12,778 nt of DNA from JAULZV01 sp964401885 (GCA_964401885.1 CAYOAC010000019.1:1-12778); one strand, 5' to 3'; counted from the first letter of the stretch, positions 7,369 to 12,778 are shown. Notes: a model not told the origin generated them from the sequence alone. Numbers and translations are program-made.

Positions 7369-7947
7369 TTATTTTCGAGGGTCATCAATCTCTATCCAAT
7401 CAGATTCATAAGGGCCTCGTCTTTCGAAAGAGAATTTGAAAGAAAATTCATCGGATAAATTACCTTTATAATCGATAAATTTGTTTTGTGAATCGTGAAG
7501 GAAATTTTGTTGAAGGAAAATACCTACAAAACAAGGCTCGCCAAATAGAATTCCATTTTTGAAACTTCTTTTTGAGACTCTTATCAGGGTGTTGGAGTTG
7601 ATCTGCTCCAAAACTTTTTCAAGATGGTAAGCTGTTGTCCAAAGGGAAGGTTGAGATAATTTGAATAAAACTGCTGTACCTCTTTTTAAAAATGGAGAGG
7701 GGTGAAAGATGGGACTGCGTTTGAGAGGAGTTGGTTCTCCAAGATAATCTCCCATAGAAAACATAACGAAATTTCTCATTTCTAAATCGAAAGTATTATT
7801 GCCATTTTCGACTTGGAAATAAGGACGACTAGGACTTGTAGGGAATGAAGTAAAACCAAGTTTTACTTCAATAAAATCTAAAAGATTCAATCCAGTAGCA
7901 AAAGCTTTCCGCAGATCTTCAGGCGGAGTTGTTTGTTCATTAGACAT
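7369..7947 (-). CDS. Orphan protein, AT-rich paralogue of the GC-rich neighbour
   Basis: Unrecognised soluble protein of 192 residues with no signal peptide or membrane helix. It aligns almost without gaps over about 90 C-terminal residues with the adjacent GC-rich protein. Shared features are LWTTA (against VWTTA), TLIRV (against TIVRV), an aspartate/asparagine-glycine turn, an alternating F-x-F-x-F strand followed by R-x-G, and the ending W-x-x-I-x-DPR. It stops right after DPRK, where the GC-rich copy continues into its basic tail. The N-termini also correspond (MSNEQT and MSTQQT). Its base composition matches the rest of the genome, so it is likely the resident family member. It is monocistronic, between its own promoter and terminator, and divergent from the dihydrouridine synthase gene. 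Function unknown. Confidence 0.75.
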   Translation of the reverse strand: MSNEQTTPPEDLRKAFATGLNLLDFIEVKLGFTSFPTSPSRPYFQVENGNNTFDLEMRNFVMFSMGDYLGEPTPLKRSPIFHPSPFLKRGTAVLFKLSQPSLWTTAYHLEKVLEQINSNTLIRVSKRSFKNGILFGEPCFVGIFLQQNFLHDSQNKFIDYKGNLSDEFSFKFSFERRGPYESDWIEIDDPRK

Positions 7948-7974
7948 TTGAGGAACAGGTTGTTCACCTATAAA

Positions 7975-8000
7975 AGTATAATAATTACGATTTTTGTCAA
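7975..8000 (-). promoter_or_regulatory. Probable promoter of the 192-residue orphan gene
   Basis: On the minus strand, TTGACA (8000-7995) and TATACT (7980-7975) match the consensus, but the spacer is only 14 bp. RNA would begin near 7968. The short leader can form a small hairpin (GAACA, ACC, TGTTC) before CAAATG. The −35 overlaps, in reverse, a possible −35 for the divergent gene. Confidence 0.5.
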
Positions 8001-8022
8001 ATAATATCTAATATGTTACTCT
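7994..8022 (+). promoter_or_regulatory. Possible promoter of the dihydrouridine synthase gene
   Basis: TTGTCA (7994-7999), a 17-bp spacer ending in TGT, and a weak −10 TACTCT (8017-8022). RNA would start near 8029, almost at the ATG at 8031, giving a leaderless message like others here. The −10 is poor, so this is tentative. Confidence 0.3.
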
Positions 8023-8030
8023 GCATGCAT

Positions 8031-9089
8031 ATGAATTTTTTTAAAAAATTATTTTTAAAAGAAAAAACAAACTTAGGTTTTTGGTCAAAACTTTCAAAGC
8101 CAATAATTGTACTAGCACCAATGGCTGATGTTACTGATGTATCTTTCAGACAAATGTTTGCAAAATATGGTAAGCCTGATGTTACGTGGACCGAATTCGT
8201 TTCGGCTGATGGTCTTTGTCGTGCTCCAAAAGATAATATAAATGAAGATGGATTATCAAGTCACGATGTCTTATGGAAAGATTTACAATATTTTGAAAAT
8301 GAGAGACCTATAATCGCACAACTTTTTTCTGGAAATCCTGAATATATGAAACAAGCTTCCTATGAAGTTACAAAAGCAGGATTTGATGGAATAGATATAA
8401 ATATGGGTTGTCCTGATAAAACAATTCAAAAACAACATGCCGGCTCTTTTCTTATGAAAGATCCCAAAAGAGCATCAATGATTATTGAATCTGCGAAAGA
8501 GGGAATTAACAAGGCGTGTAAAGAAATGAAAAAAGATCCTATTCCTGTTTCTGTAAAAACACGCCTTGGTTTTAATTCTGACAATATGGAAGAATGGATT
8601 TTGCATATTTTAAAATCAAAACCAGCTGTTCTAACTCTTCATGCCAGAACTAAAAAAGACATGTCAAAAGTTCCTGCTAGATGGAACCGCGTGAAAGATG
8701 CTGTAGAACTTAGAAACAAAATAAAATCAGAAACTCTTATTTTTGGTAACGGAGATGTTATTGATCTTGAGGATGCTTATAAAAAAGTAAAAGAAACAGG
8801 CTGTGATGGTGTGATGGTTGGTAGGGGGATTTTTGGCAATCCTTGGTTTTTTGATAAAAATTCTCAAGGTGGAAAAACTATTTCTATTGAACAAAAATTA
8901 AATGCATTAGTCGAGCATACTTATTTATTTGAAAAATATTTATCTCATAAAAGTTTTAATTTAATGAAAAAACATTATAAAGCATACATACATGGGTTTG
9001 AAGGTGCAAAAGATTTGAGAAATGATTTGATGGAAGCTAAAGATGCAAGGGAAGTCGAAACGATTGTTGAGGTATTTTTGAAAAAATAG
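8031..9089 (+). CDS. tRNA-dihydrouridine synthase (Dus family)
   Basis: Reduces specific uridines in tRNA to dihydrouridine using FMN and NADPH. The TIM-barrel landmarks are in order: APMADVTD..FR at the N-terminus (FMN site), IDINMGCP with the catalytic cysteine (Cys127 from this start), VKTRLGF, LTLHARTKK, FGNGDV, and MVGRGIFGNPWFF (phosphate-binding loop). Which tRNA position it modifies cannot be told. I chose the ATG at 8031 (MNFFKKLF); in-frame ATGs at 8013 and 8025 would add six or two residues and cannot be excluded. The final hundred residues fit the helical tRNA-binding domain. The gene is monocistronic, divergent from the orphan gene to its left, and has no terminator of its own before the small-RNA promoter that starts 6 bp after its stop. 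Confidence 0.93.
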   Translation: MNFFKKLFLKEKTNLGFWSKLSKPIIVLAPMADVTDVSFRQMFAKYGKPDVTWTEFVSADGLCRAPKDNINEDGLSSHDVLWKDLQYFENERPIIAQLFSGNPEYMKQASYEVTKAGFDGIDINMGCPDKTIQKQHAGSFLMKDPKRASMIIESAKEGINKACKEMKKDPIPVSVKTRLGFNSDNMEEWILHILKSKPAVLTLHARTKKDMSKVPARWNRVKDAVELRNKIKSETLIFGNGDVIDLEDAYKKVKETGCDGVMVGRGIFGNPWFFDKNSQGGKTISIEQKLNALVEHTYLFEKYLSHKSFNLMKKHYKAYIHGFEGAKDLRNDLMEAKDAREVETIVEVFLKK

Positions 9090-9094
9090 AAGTA

Positions 9095-9122
9095 TTGACA
9101 AATATTTTATATATGTTATCCT
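9095..9122 (+). promoter_or_regulatory. Promoter of small RNA candidate 1
   Basis: TTGACA (9095-9100), a 16-bp spacer ending in TGT, then −10 TATCCT (9117-9122). RNA would begin near 9128-9130. The segment from GTATTGACAAAT to CTATTA is nearly the same as the minus-strand promoter at 7291-7264. Confidence 0.7.
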
Positions 9123-9127
9123 ATTAA

Positions 9128-9298
9128 ATGATTGCTGTTCCCCCCGGACAAAAAACAAGAGAAGGAGTGTAGATTATAGGTTAAATACACCCCCCAGACT
9201 ACCCATCATTTGCACTCCTTCTCCGAAATTTTCCTAGTCAGCGTGTTGTTGTTACGCCCTGGGCTCTCGATTCGTCGATTGAGCTCAGGGCGTTTTTT
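9128..9298 (+). ncRNA. Candidate structured small RNA 1 (about 170 nt)
   Basis: Bounded by a good extended −10 promoter and a strong intrinsic terminator, with no plausible ORF inside. It contains a perfect 11-bp stem, GAGAAGGAGTG (9159-9169) with CACTCCTTCTC (9213-9223), which can be lengthened by several wobble and A-U pairs, closing a loop of about 35-43 nt. Two CCCCCC runs (9140-9145 and 9190-9195) have no G-rich partner inside the RNA and would be single-stranded. GACTA in the loop (9197-9201) could pair with TAGTC (9235-9239) as a pseudoknot. I looked for the SRP, RNase P and tmRNA signatures and saw none; 6S RNA cannot be excluded. An alternative reading is a long 3' region of the upstream gene, but the promoter argues for an independent RNA. 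Confidence 0.6.
9255..9298 (+). terminator. Intrinsic terminator of small RNA candidate 1
   Basis: A 12-bp stem, CGCCCTGGGCTC with GAGCTCAGGGCG (one G-U pair), is followed by six Ts (9293-9298). The 14-nt loop can form a small TCGA/TCGA helix around TTCG. It also ends any read-through from the dihydrouridine synthase gene. Confidence 0.9.
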
Positions 9299-9299
9299 C

Positions 9300-9328
9300 T
9301 TTACATTTATGAAAAAATAAGGTATAGT
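9300..9328 (+). promoter_or_regulatory. Promoter of small RNA candidate 2
   Basis: TTTACA (9300-9305) and TATAGT (9323-9328), each one base from consensus, are separated by an ideal 17 bp. Predicted start is near 9335, exactly where the first hairpin of the RNA begins. Confidence 0.65.
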
Positions 9329-9334
9329 ATTATT

Positions 9335-9492
9335 CGACATGCGTAAGCACAGTCGGGACAAATGCGTCGCACACATTCAATCAAAGAGGAACTGTTCATG
9401 GCTGGATAGTGCTTCATAACAATTTGGTGAAAATGTGTGCGACGCAGATCTCTCAAACCAGATAAGATTCTCAGAATCAGTCTGGTTTTTTT
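9335..9492 (+). ncRNA. Candidate structured small RNA 2 (about 158 nt)
   Basis: Three structural parts lie between a good promoter and an intrinsic terminator. First is a 5' hairpin (9335-9355): CGAC/GTCG, then TGC/GCA capped by a GTAA tetraloop of the GNRA type. Second is a perfect 15-bp stem, TGCGTCGCACACATT (9363-9377) with AATGTGTGCGACGCA (9432-9446), enclosing 54 nt. Inside that is an internal loop and a distal helix (TGTT-c-ATG at 9393-9400 with CATAACA at 9415-9421). Third is the terminator hairpin. There is no credible ORF. The long hairpin with a central bubble loosely recalls 6S RNA, but I see no sequence match that I could defend. A 15-bp perfect stem of G+C-rich sequence in AT-rich DNA is very unlikely by chance. 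Confidence 0.65.
9455..9492 (+). terminator. Intrinsic terminator of small RNA candidate 2
   Basis: AAACCAGA (9455-9462) pairs with TCTGGTTT (9481-9488), with an inner GATTC, TCA, GAATC hairpin, and ends in a run of seven Ts (9486-9492). Confidence 0.85.
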
Positions 9493-9493
9493 A

Positions 9494-9520
9494 TTGACTT
9501 TTATAAGGTCATTTTATAAT
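9494..9520 (+). promoter_or_regulatory. Promoter of the 196-residue orphan gene
   Basis: TTGACT (9494-9499) and a perfect −10 TATAAT (9515-9520) are 15 bp apart. RNA would begin near 9527, only about 3 nt before the ATG at 9530, so the message is probably leaderless. It starts 2 bp after the preceding terminator T-run. Confidence 0.65.
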
Positions 9521-9529
9521 GTTTATTTT

Positions 9530-10120
9530 ATGAGTGTTCTTTTCGATTCGAATCACCACGCACTGGTGATGGATTGGTTTTTAAAAAAAGTTTCACTTGA
9601 ATGTAAAGGAACAACTGAAACTGATAGAAAAGATTTTTCTGACCATTCAATAATAAGGAGTGAAAATTTCTATTTTTCAATAGATGTTTTTGGACACCCT
9701 ATCTGCTTTTTTCATCTAAATATTAGAGATATTAATGGTGTTTATTCCAGAATCTCTTTCTCATATGGATTAAATTATGAATGTTTTCCATATGAATTGT
9801 ACACTGATATCATAGGCAGACATAGATTCGACGTTATGTTTGATTCTGTTGATAATCGTGTGGTCTTGGGGAATTTTTTTTCTAGAAATTCAAAAATGAG
9901 AGATTCTTTAAGTGAAGTTCTCGAAAGGCAGAAATTGTTACCTCCGCAAGTTCTTGGAGCTGAACTTTGGAAAATAATTTTGAATCATGGTGGTTTGACT
10001 ACGCTTCTCAATATTTGGGAAGAAATCTTTCAATTAGACATTGCATATTTGATGAGATTGCAAGATCCGTATTGTCTTGATGAATGGGTGGAGGAAGTTC
10101 ATCGCAGGGCGTGGCCGTAG
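9530..10120 (+). CDS. Orphan protein of 196 residues, unknown function
   Basis: I do not recognise this protein. The frame is open from 9437, but that longer start would lie inside the hairpin of small RNA 2, so I use the ATG at 9530, which sits right after a TATAAT promoter. The product is soluble, with no membrane helix or signal peptide. The first half is rich in aromatic residues and beta-strand pattern (NFYFSIDVFGHPICFFHLNI). The second half looks helical (MRDSLSEVLERQKLL, then LWKIILNHGGLTTLLNIWEE). It has three cysteines in the N-terminal half and one near the end, with no zinc-site spacing. It shares no visible motif with the two minus-strand orphans. Its last residues (RAWP) and TAG stop are encoded by the terminator hairpin. 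It stands alone between small RNA 2 and dnaX. Confidence 0.7.
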   Translation: MSVLFDSNHHALVMDWFLKKVSLECKGTTETDRKDFSDHSIIRSENFYFSIDVFGHPICFFHLNIRDINGVYSRISFSYGLNYECFPYELYTDIIGRHRFDVMFDSVDNRVVLGNFFSRNSKMRDSLSEVLERQKLLPPQVLGAELWKIILNHGGLTTLLNIWEEIFQLDIAYLMRLQDPYCLDEWVEEVHRRAWP

Positions 10121-10134
10121 GCCACGCCTTTTTT
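10108..10134 (+). terminator. Intrinsic terminator overlapping the stop codon of the 196-residue gene
   Basis: A perfect 9-bp stem, GGCGTGGCC with GGCCACGCC, closes on a GTA loop and is followed by six Ts (10129-10134). The TAG stop (10118-10120) consists of two loop bases and the first base of the 3' arm. Confidence 0.9.
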
Positions 10135-10150
10135 AAACCACAAATTCAAG

Positions 10151-10178
10151 ATGACCTTTTATAATATTTTGCTATACT
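10151..10178 (+). promoter_or_regulatory. dnaX promoter
   Basis: A weak −35 ATGACC (10151-10156), a 16-bp spacer ending in TGC, and −10 TATACT (10173-10178), an extended −10. RNA would start at about 10185, the A of the dnaX ATG, so the message is probably leaderless. Confidence 0.6.
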
Positions 10179-10184
10179 GAATCC

Positions 10185-11216
10185 ATGTCAGAACACAAAA
10201 CTTTATATACCAAATATCGACCACAATCTTTTAAAGATGTATTAGGTCAAGAACACATTACAGATGTTTTAAAATCATCTGTTTCTCTAGGTAATATTGC
10301 TCATGCTTATTTATTTTTTGGTTCAAGAGGAACCGGTAAGACTACAGTGGCACGTATTCTTTCAAAAGAAATAGGAACTCAAGAAGATGATTTATACGAG
10401 ATTGATGCTGCTTCTAATACAAGTGTAGACGATATTAGAGCCCTTAATGATGCTGTTCATATTTTACCTTTCCATTCAAAATACAAAATTTACATACTGG
10501 ATGAAGTTCATATGCTTTCAAAGTCGGCTTTTAATGCACTTTTGAAAACTCTAGAAGAACCACCATCTCATGTTATTTTTATTCTTGCCACAACTGAAAT
10601 GCACAAAGTCCCAGAAACAGTTATATCAAGATGTGAAGTTTATACATTTAAAAAACCAACGCAGGCACTTCTAAAAGAAATGGTTTTGAAAACTTCAAAA
10701 GCTGAAGGTGTAACTCTCGAACCTTCTGCAGCTGATTTAATTGCGCTTCTCGGTGACGGTTCTTTTAGAGATACACATGGTACTTTGCAAAAAGTAATTC
10801 ATTCATCTAAAGATTCAAAGATTAGTGTTGAAGAAGTAGAAAAGGTGACTGGTGCACCCAAGGCTAAGATTGTAAATGATGTTATCGAATCAATTGCGCA
10901 AAAAGATTTAGAAAAAGGTTTGGAAGCAATTGATCTTGCAATGAAACAAAATGTTGATATGACGATTTTTATTTCTATGATTATCACAAAAGTACGAGCG
11001 ATATTGATCGCAAGATATTCCAAGAATATGTTAGAAAAAATAAAGGAATCTTTAACTGAAAGTGATTTTAAATTTATAACTGATTTATCATCTCAAACTA
11101 ATTCAACAATTTCATCTCAACTTCTTTTGAAATTATTAGACGCACATATTATGGTTGGAAAATCATACGCACCCAATGTTCCATTAGAAATTTTATTATT
11201 TGAATTAGGAAAATAA
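10185..11216 (+). CDS. dnaX: DNA polymerase III clamp-loader subunit gamma/tau, short form
   Basis: ATPase of the clamp loader that places the sliding clamp on DNA. The N-terminus YRPQSFKDVLGQEHI is typical. Walker A is GSRGTGKT (46-53), Walker B ILDEVHML (Asp106, Glu107), sensor 1 ATTE (135-138), and the SRC motif ISRCE (147-151) carries the arginine finger. Between Walker A and EIDAASN the usual four-cysteine zinc module of about 20 residues is missing and only EIGTQEDD remains. The sensor 2 region reads GSFRDTHGTLQ. At 343 residues it ends after the collar domain and lacks the tau extension that binds helicase and polymerase, so it acts as a gamma-only form. It is followed 6 bp later by the L,D-transpeptidase gene, probably in one transcript. 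Confidence 0.95.
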   Translation: MSEHKTLYTKYRPQSFKDVLGQEHITDVLKSSVSLGNIAHAYLFFGSRGTGKTTVARILSKEIGTQEDDLYEIDAASNTSVDDIRALNDAVHILPFHSKYKIYILDEVHMLSKSAFNALLKTLEEPPSHVIFILATTEMHKVPETVISRCEVYTFKKPTQALLKEMVLKTSKAEGVTLEPSAADLIALLGDGSFRDTHGTLQKVIHSSKDSKISVEEVEKVTGAPKAKIVNDVIESIAQKDLEKGLEAIDLAMKQNVDMTIFISMIITKVRAILIARYSKNMLEKIKESLTESDFKFITDLSSQTNSTISSQLLLKLLDAHIMVGKSYAPNVPLEILLFELGK

Positions 11217-11222
11217 TTTGCT

Positions 11223-12533
11223 GTGAAAAGATTACTGTTATCAATGTTAGTGGGAAGTAGTGTTGGAAGTCTTTTGGCTATAGGATTTTTATTTTTGATG
11301 CCAAGACTTCCTCAGATTTTTGAAAGTGCTTTTTTCAAAAAAGATTCATATGCGCCAACAACAATAATAAAAGATATATCCAATATTTTTAAAGTCGATG
11401 AAAATCAATATTTTATTTCCTCTGTAGATGAAACTATTTCAACTACTACCAAAGTTGTTTACGCTGACCTTGGAGCGATGCAAATTGTTCTTTTTGATAA
11501 CGGTGTTCAAAAAGAATCGTACCCAATAATTTCTATAGGAAGAGAGGGGACAGCTTGGCAAACACCATTGGGTAAATTTGATATGAGTTATAAAATGGAG
11601 AATCATTTTTCATCTTTGGGGCATGTTTGGATGCCTTATTCAATGCATTTCTTCGGTAACTACTTTATACATGGTTGGCCATATTATAGTAGCGGGATGC
11701 CTGTCGCTACCGGATATTCTGGAGGATGTATAAGACTCAATACTCCGGACGCAAAAAATATTTTTAATTTTGTTGATAAAAAAACTCAATTAATAATATC
11801 TACATCTTCTCGAAAGTTTGAAGAAAGAAAAGATTTTGAGTATTCGGTGAAAGAATCAAAACCCGACATACAATCTAATTTTTTGATTGCGGATTTAAAT
11901 ACTGGAGAAGTTGTTACCTCTCAAAAATCTAAAGAGACTGTTCCTGCTGAATCTTTTGCAAAAATAATGACAGGTTTAACATCTCTTGAAACTTTGAATC
12001 AATATCAAGAAACTGTTTTGGATCAAAATATTGTTTTGATTTCTGATGTTATTTATGCACTACTTCTTAATGATAATGATGAGGCTGGGCAAGTATTGTA
12101 TGAACACAAAAATAAAAATCAATATCTTTTAGACATGAATACTAGAGCTCAATCTTTGGGCATGTATCAAACAAAATATTTTGATGTAAATGGAAAAATT
12201 GAAACTACAGTCTCTTCCTTGGATGATACTTTTAAACTTATGCAATATGTAAATTGGTATAAACCTTTTTTAATAAAATTACTTTCTTCTGATAAATATG
12301 AAAAAAATCAATTATCTATAGATTCAATTCATCCATTAAAAAAAGATCAAGAATATGTTGCAGGTTTTTCTAATATAGAAAAGAGAGAAATGATCACTGT
12401 TCAAAATTTAAAAGGTACACCACTTGAAAATAAAACTTTTGTAATAATTGTTACTAACTCCAATAACGCAGAACAGGATACCAGAGAATTAATCCAATGG
12501 TTAAAGAATTCTGTGAAGATTCGAGATAATTAA
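11223..12533 (+). CDS. L,D-transpeptidase (YkuD) fused to a catalytically dead D-Ala-D-Ala carboxypeptidase-like domain
   Basis: The first domain cross-links or modifies peptidoglycan through an L,D-transpeptidase cysteine. An N-terminal membrane helix (about 4-27) precedes the YkuD domain (about 77-193), which has His150 (FIHGWPY) and the catalytic motif SGGCIRLN with Cys169 and Arg171. Residues about 216-430 align with the carboxypeptidase at 5203-6213: NFLIADLNTGEVV against SYLVADLETGKVL, then DMNTRAQSLG against DMNSKASSIG. Its SxxK survives as SFAK (244-247), but the SSN site is DND and the KNG site is FSN, so penicillin-binding-type catalysis should be lost. It may instead bind peptidoglycan. 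The start is GTG at 11223, 6 bp after dnaX, with no clear Shine-Dalgarno sequence. It ends just before a hairpin. Confidence 0.9.
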   Translation: MKRLLLSMLVGSSVGSLLAIGFLFLMPRLPQIFESAFFKKDSYAPTTIIKDISNIFKVDENQYFISSVDETISTTTKVVYADLGAMQIVLFDNGVQKESYPIISIGREGTAWQTPLGKFDMSYKMENHFSSLGHVWMPYSMHFFGNYFIHGWPYYSSGMPVATGYSGGCIRLNTPDAKNIFNFVDKKTQLIISTSSRKFEERKDFEYSVKESKPDIQSNFLIADLNTGEVVTSQKSKETVPAESFAKIMTGLTSLETLNQYQETVLDQNIVLISDVIYALLLNDNDEAGQVLYEHKNKNQYLLDMNTRAQSLGMYQTKYFDVNGKIETTVSSLDDTFKLMQYVNWYKPFLIKLLSSDKYEKNQLSIDSIHPLKKDQEYVAGFSNIEKREMITVQNLKGTPLENKTFVIIVTNSNNAEQDTRELIQWLKNSVKIRDN

Positions 12534-12537
12534 AAAA

Positions 12538-12558
12538 GGGTGGCCTTCGGCCACCCTT
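12538..12558. terminator. Hairpin after the L,D-transpeptidase gene
   Basis: A perfect 8-bp stem, GGGTGGCC with GGCCACCC, closes on a TTC loop 4 bp after the stop. The T-run on the plus strand is only two bases, while the minus strand gives six Ts. It could stop transcription in both directions but looks stronger for minus-strand RNA. Confidence 0.6.
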
Positions 12559-12607
12559 GAAAATCAACTTTAAACTGCCACCCCTCCCAAATCCATCACC
12601 AATAAGG

Positions 12608-12637
12608 CTGGCATAAATTGATGTTTTCTGGTATATT
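12608..12637 (+). promoter_or_regulatory. Possible promoter of tRNA-Gln
   Basis: CTGGCA (12608-12613), an 18-bp spacer ending in TGG, and extended −10 TATATT (12632-12637). RNA would begin near 12644, giving a 62-nt leader before the tRNA. The leader contains an imperfect 11-bp hairpin (ACACTAAGTGT with ACACTTGATGT, about 12660-12690). Confidence 0.4.
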
Positions 12638-12705
12638 CTTAGGGTTGTCATCCTGCAATACACTAAGTGTCGTCATCTCACACTTGATGTGGGATCCAAT
12701 AATAT

Positions 12706-12776
12706 TGCCCAATCGTCTAATGGTAGGACTACGGTTTTTGGTACCGTCTATCGAGGTTCGAGTCCTTGTTGGGCAG
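12706..12776 (+). tRNA. tRNA-Gln (anticodon UUG)
   Basis: All arms are visible. The acceptor is TGCCCAA (12706-12712) with TTGGGCA (12769-12775), the D-arm GTCT...GGAC, the anticodon stem ACGGT/ACCGT around loop TTTTGGT with anticodon TTG, and the T-arm CGAGG-TTCGAGT-CCTTG. The discriminator is G at 12776. The next bases are CA, and the window ends there, so CCA does not appear to be encoded. The anticodon reads CAA, and CAG by wobble. Confidence 0.95.
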
Positions 12777-12778
12777 CA

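Noticed and set aside
9177..9222. Minus-strand 11-codon frame opposite small RNA 1 (MMGSLGGVFNL) preceded by GGAGAAGGAG
   Set aside because: Very short, no supporting promoter, and the purine-rich stretch is simply the complement of the RNA stem arm.
9386..9409. Three-codon frame ATG GCT GGA TAG after AGAGGA inside small RNA 2
   Set aside because: Too short to be meaningful, and it lies within the loop of a strongly structured RNA.
9128..9492. SRP RNA, RNase P RNA or tmRNA
   Set aside because: None of the conserved signature segments of these RNAs is visible in either candidate, and no tmRNA-type tRNA-like ends are present.
9437..9529. Upstream extension of the 196-residue gene to an ATG-less start at 9437 (adding RRRSLKPDKILRISL)
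   Set aside because: The extension overlaps the 3' arm of the 15-bp stem and the terminator of small RNA 2, while a TATAAT promoter sits directly before the ATG at 9530.
12454..12663. Minus-strand 69-residue frame over the end of the L,D-transpeptidase gene
   Set aside because: Overlaps a well-supported gene and its terminator, with no promoter or recognisable motif.

Overview
The window looks like a chromosomal segment from an uncultured member of the Candidate Phyla Radiation (Patescibacteria, most like a parcubacterium). This is an inference. It rests on the AT-rich coding DNA, the very tight spacing of the main operon, the short DnaX without its zinc module, starts with little or no Shine-Dalgarno sequence, and a scaffold gap (10 Ns at 3532-3541) typical of a metagenome assembly. 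TGA works as a stop: it ends ftsQ and the Clp-like gene at sensible lengths, which argues against the UGA-glycine code of Gracilibacteria and Absconditabacteria.

Layout. (1) Positions 1-285 hold a tandem array of 42-bp units, each with its own small hairpin, then a GC-rich hairpin and a possible 32-codon ORF with an ideal Shine-Dalgarno sequence. (2) Positions 286-6213 are a plus-strand operon: seryl-tRNA synthetase (serS), FtsQ-like division protein, a small membrane protein, a membrane-anchored Clp-type AAA+ ATPase with a degenerate first ATPase domain (split by the gap), and a D-Ala-D-Ala carboxypeptidase. (3) Positions 6217-7947 carry two minus-strand orphan genes, each with its own promoter, leader hairpin and terminator. 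They are distant paralogues, but one is strikingly GC-rich. (4) Positions 8031-9089 encode a tRNA-dihydrouridine synthase. (5) Positions 9095-9492 hold two consecutive units that look like stand-alone structured small RNAs, each with promoter and intrinsic terminator. (6) Positions 9530-10134 hold an orphan gene whose stop codon lies in its own terminator hairpin. (7) Positions 10185-12533 hold dnaX and, 6 bp later, an L,D-transpeptidase fused to a catalytically dead carboxypeptidase-like domain. (8) tRNA-Gln(UUG) closes the window.

How it fits together. The housekeeping genes combine translation (serS, dus, tRNA-Gln), replication (dnaX), division (ftsQ) and peptidoglycan maturation (two related carboxypeptidase-type domains, one in an active enzyme and one as a dead domain attached to an L,D-transpeptidase). 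Between them sit five short, self-contained transcription units of unknown function: two orphan minus-strand genes, two RNAs and one orphan plus-strand gene. This is the most unusual part of the window. The promoter of the GC-rich orphan gene and that of the first small RNA are nearly the same sequence, hinting at shared regulation or common origin. All functional statements come from reading the sequence; no database search was possible.
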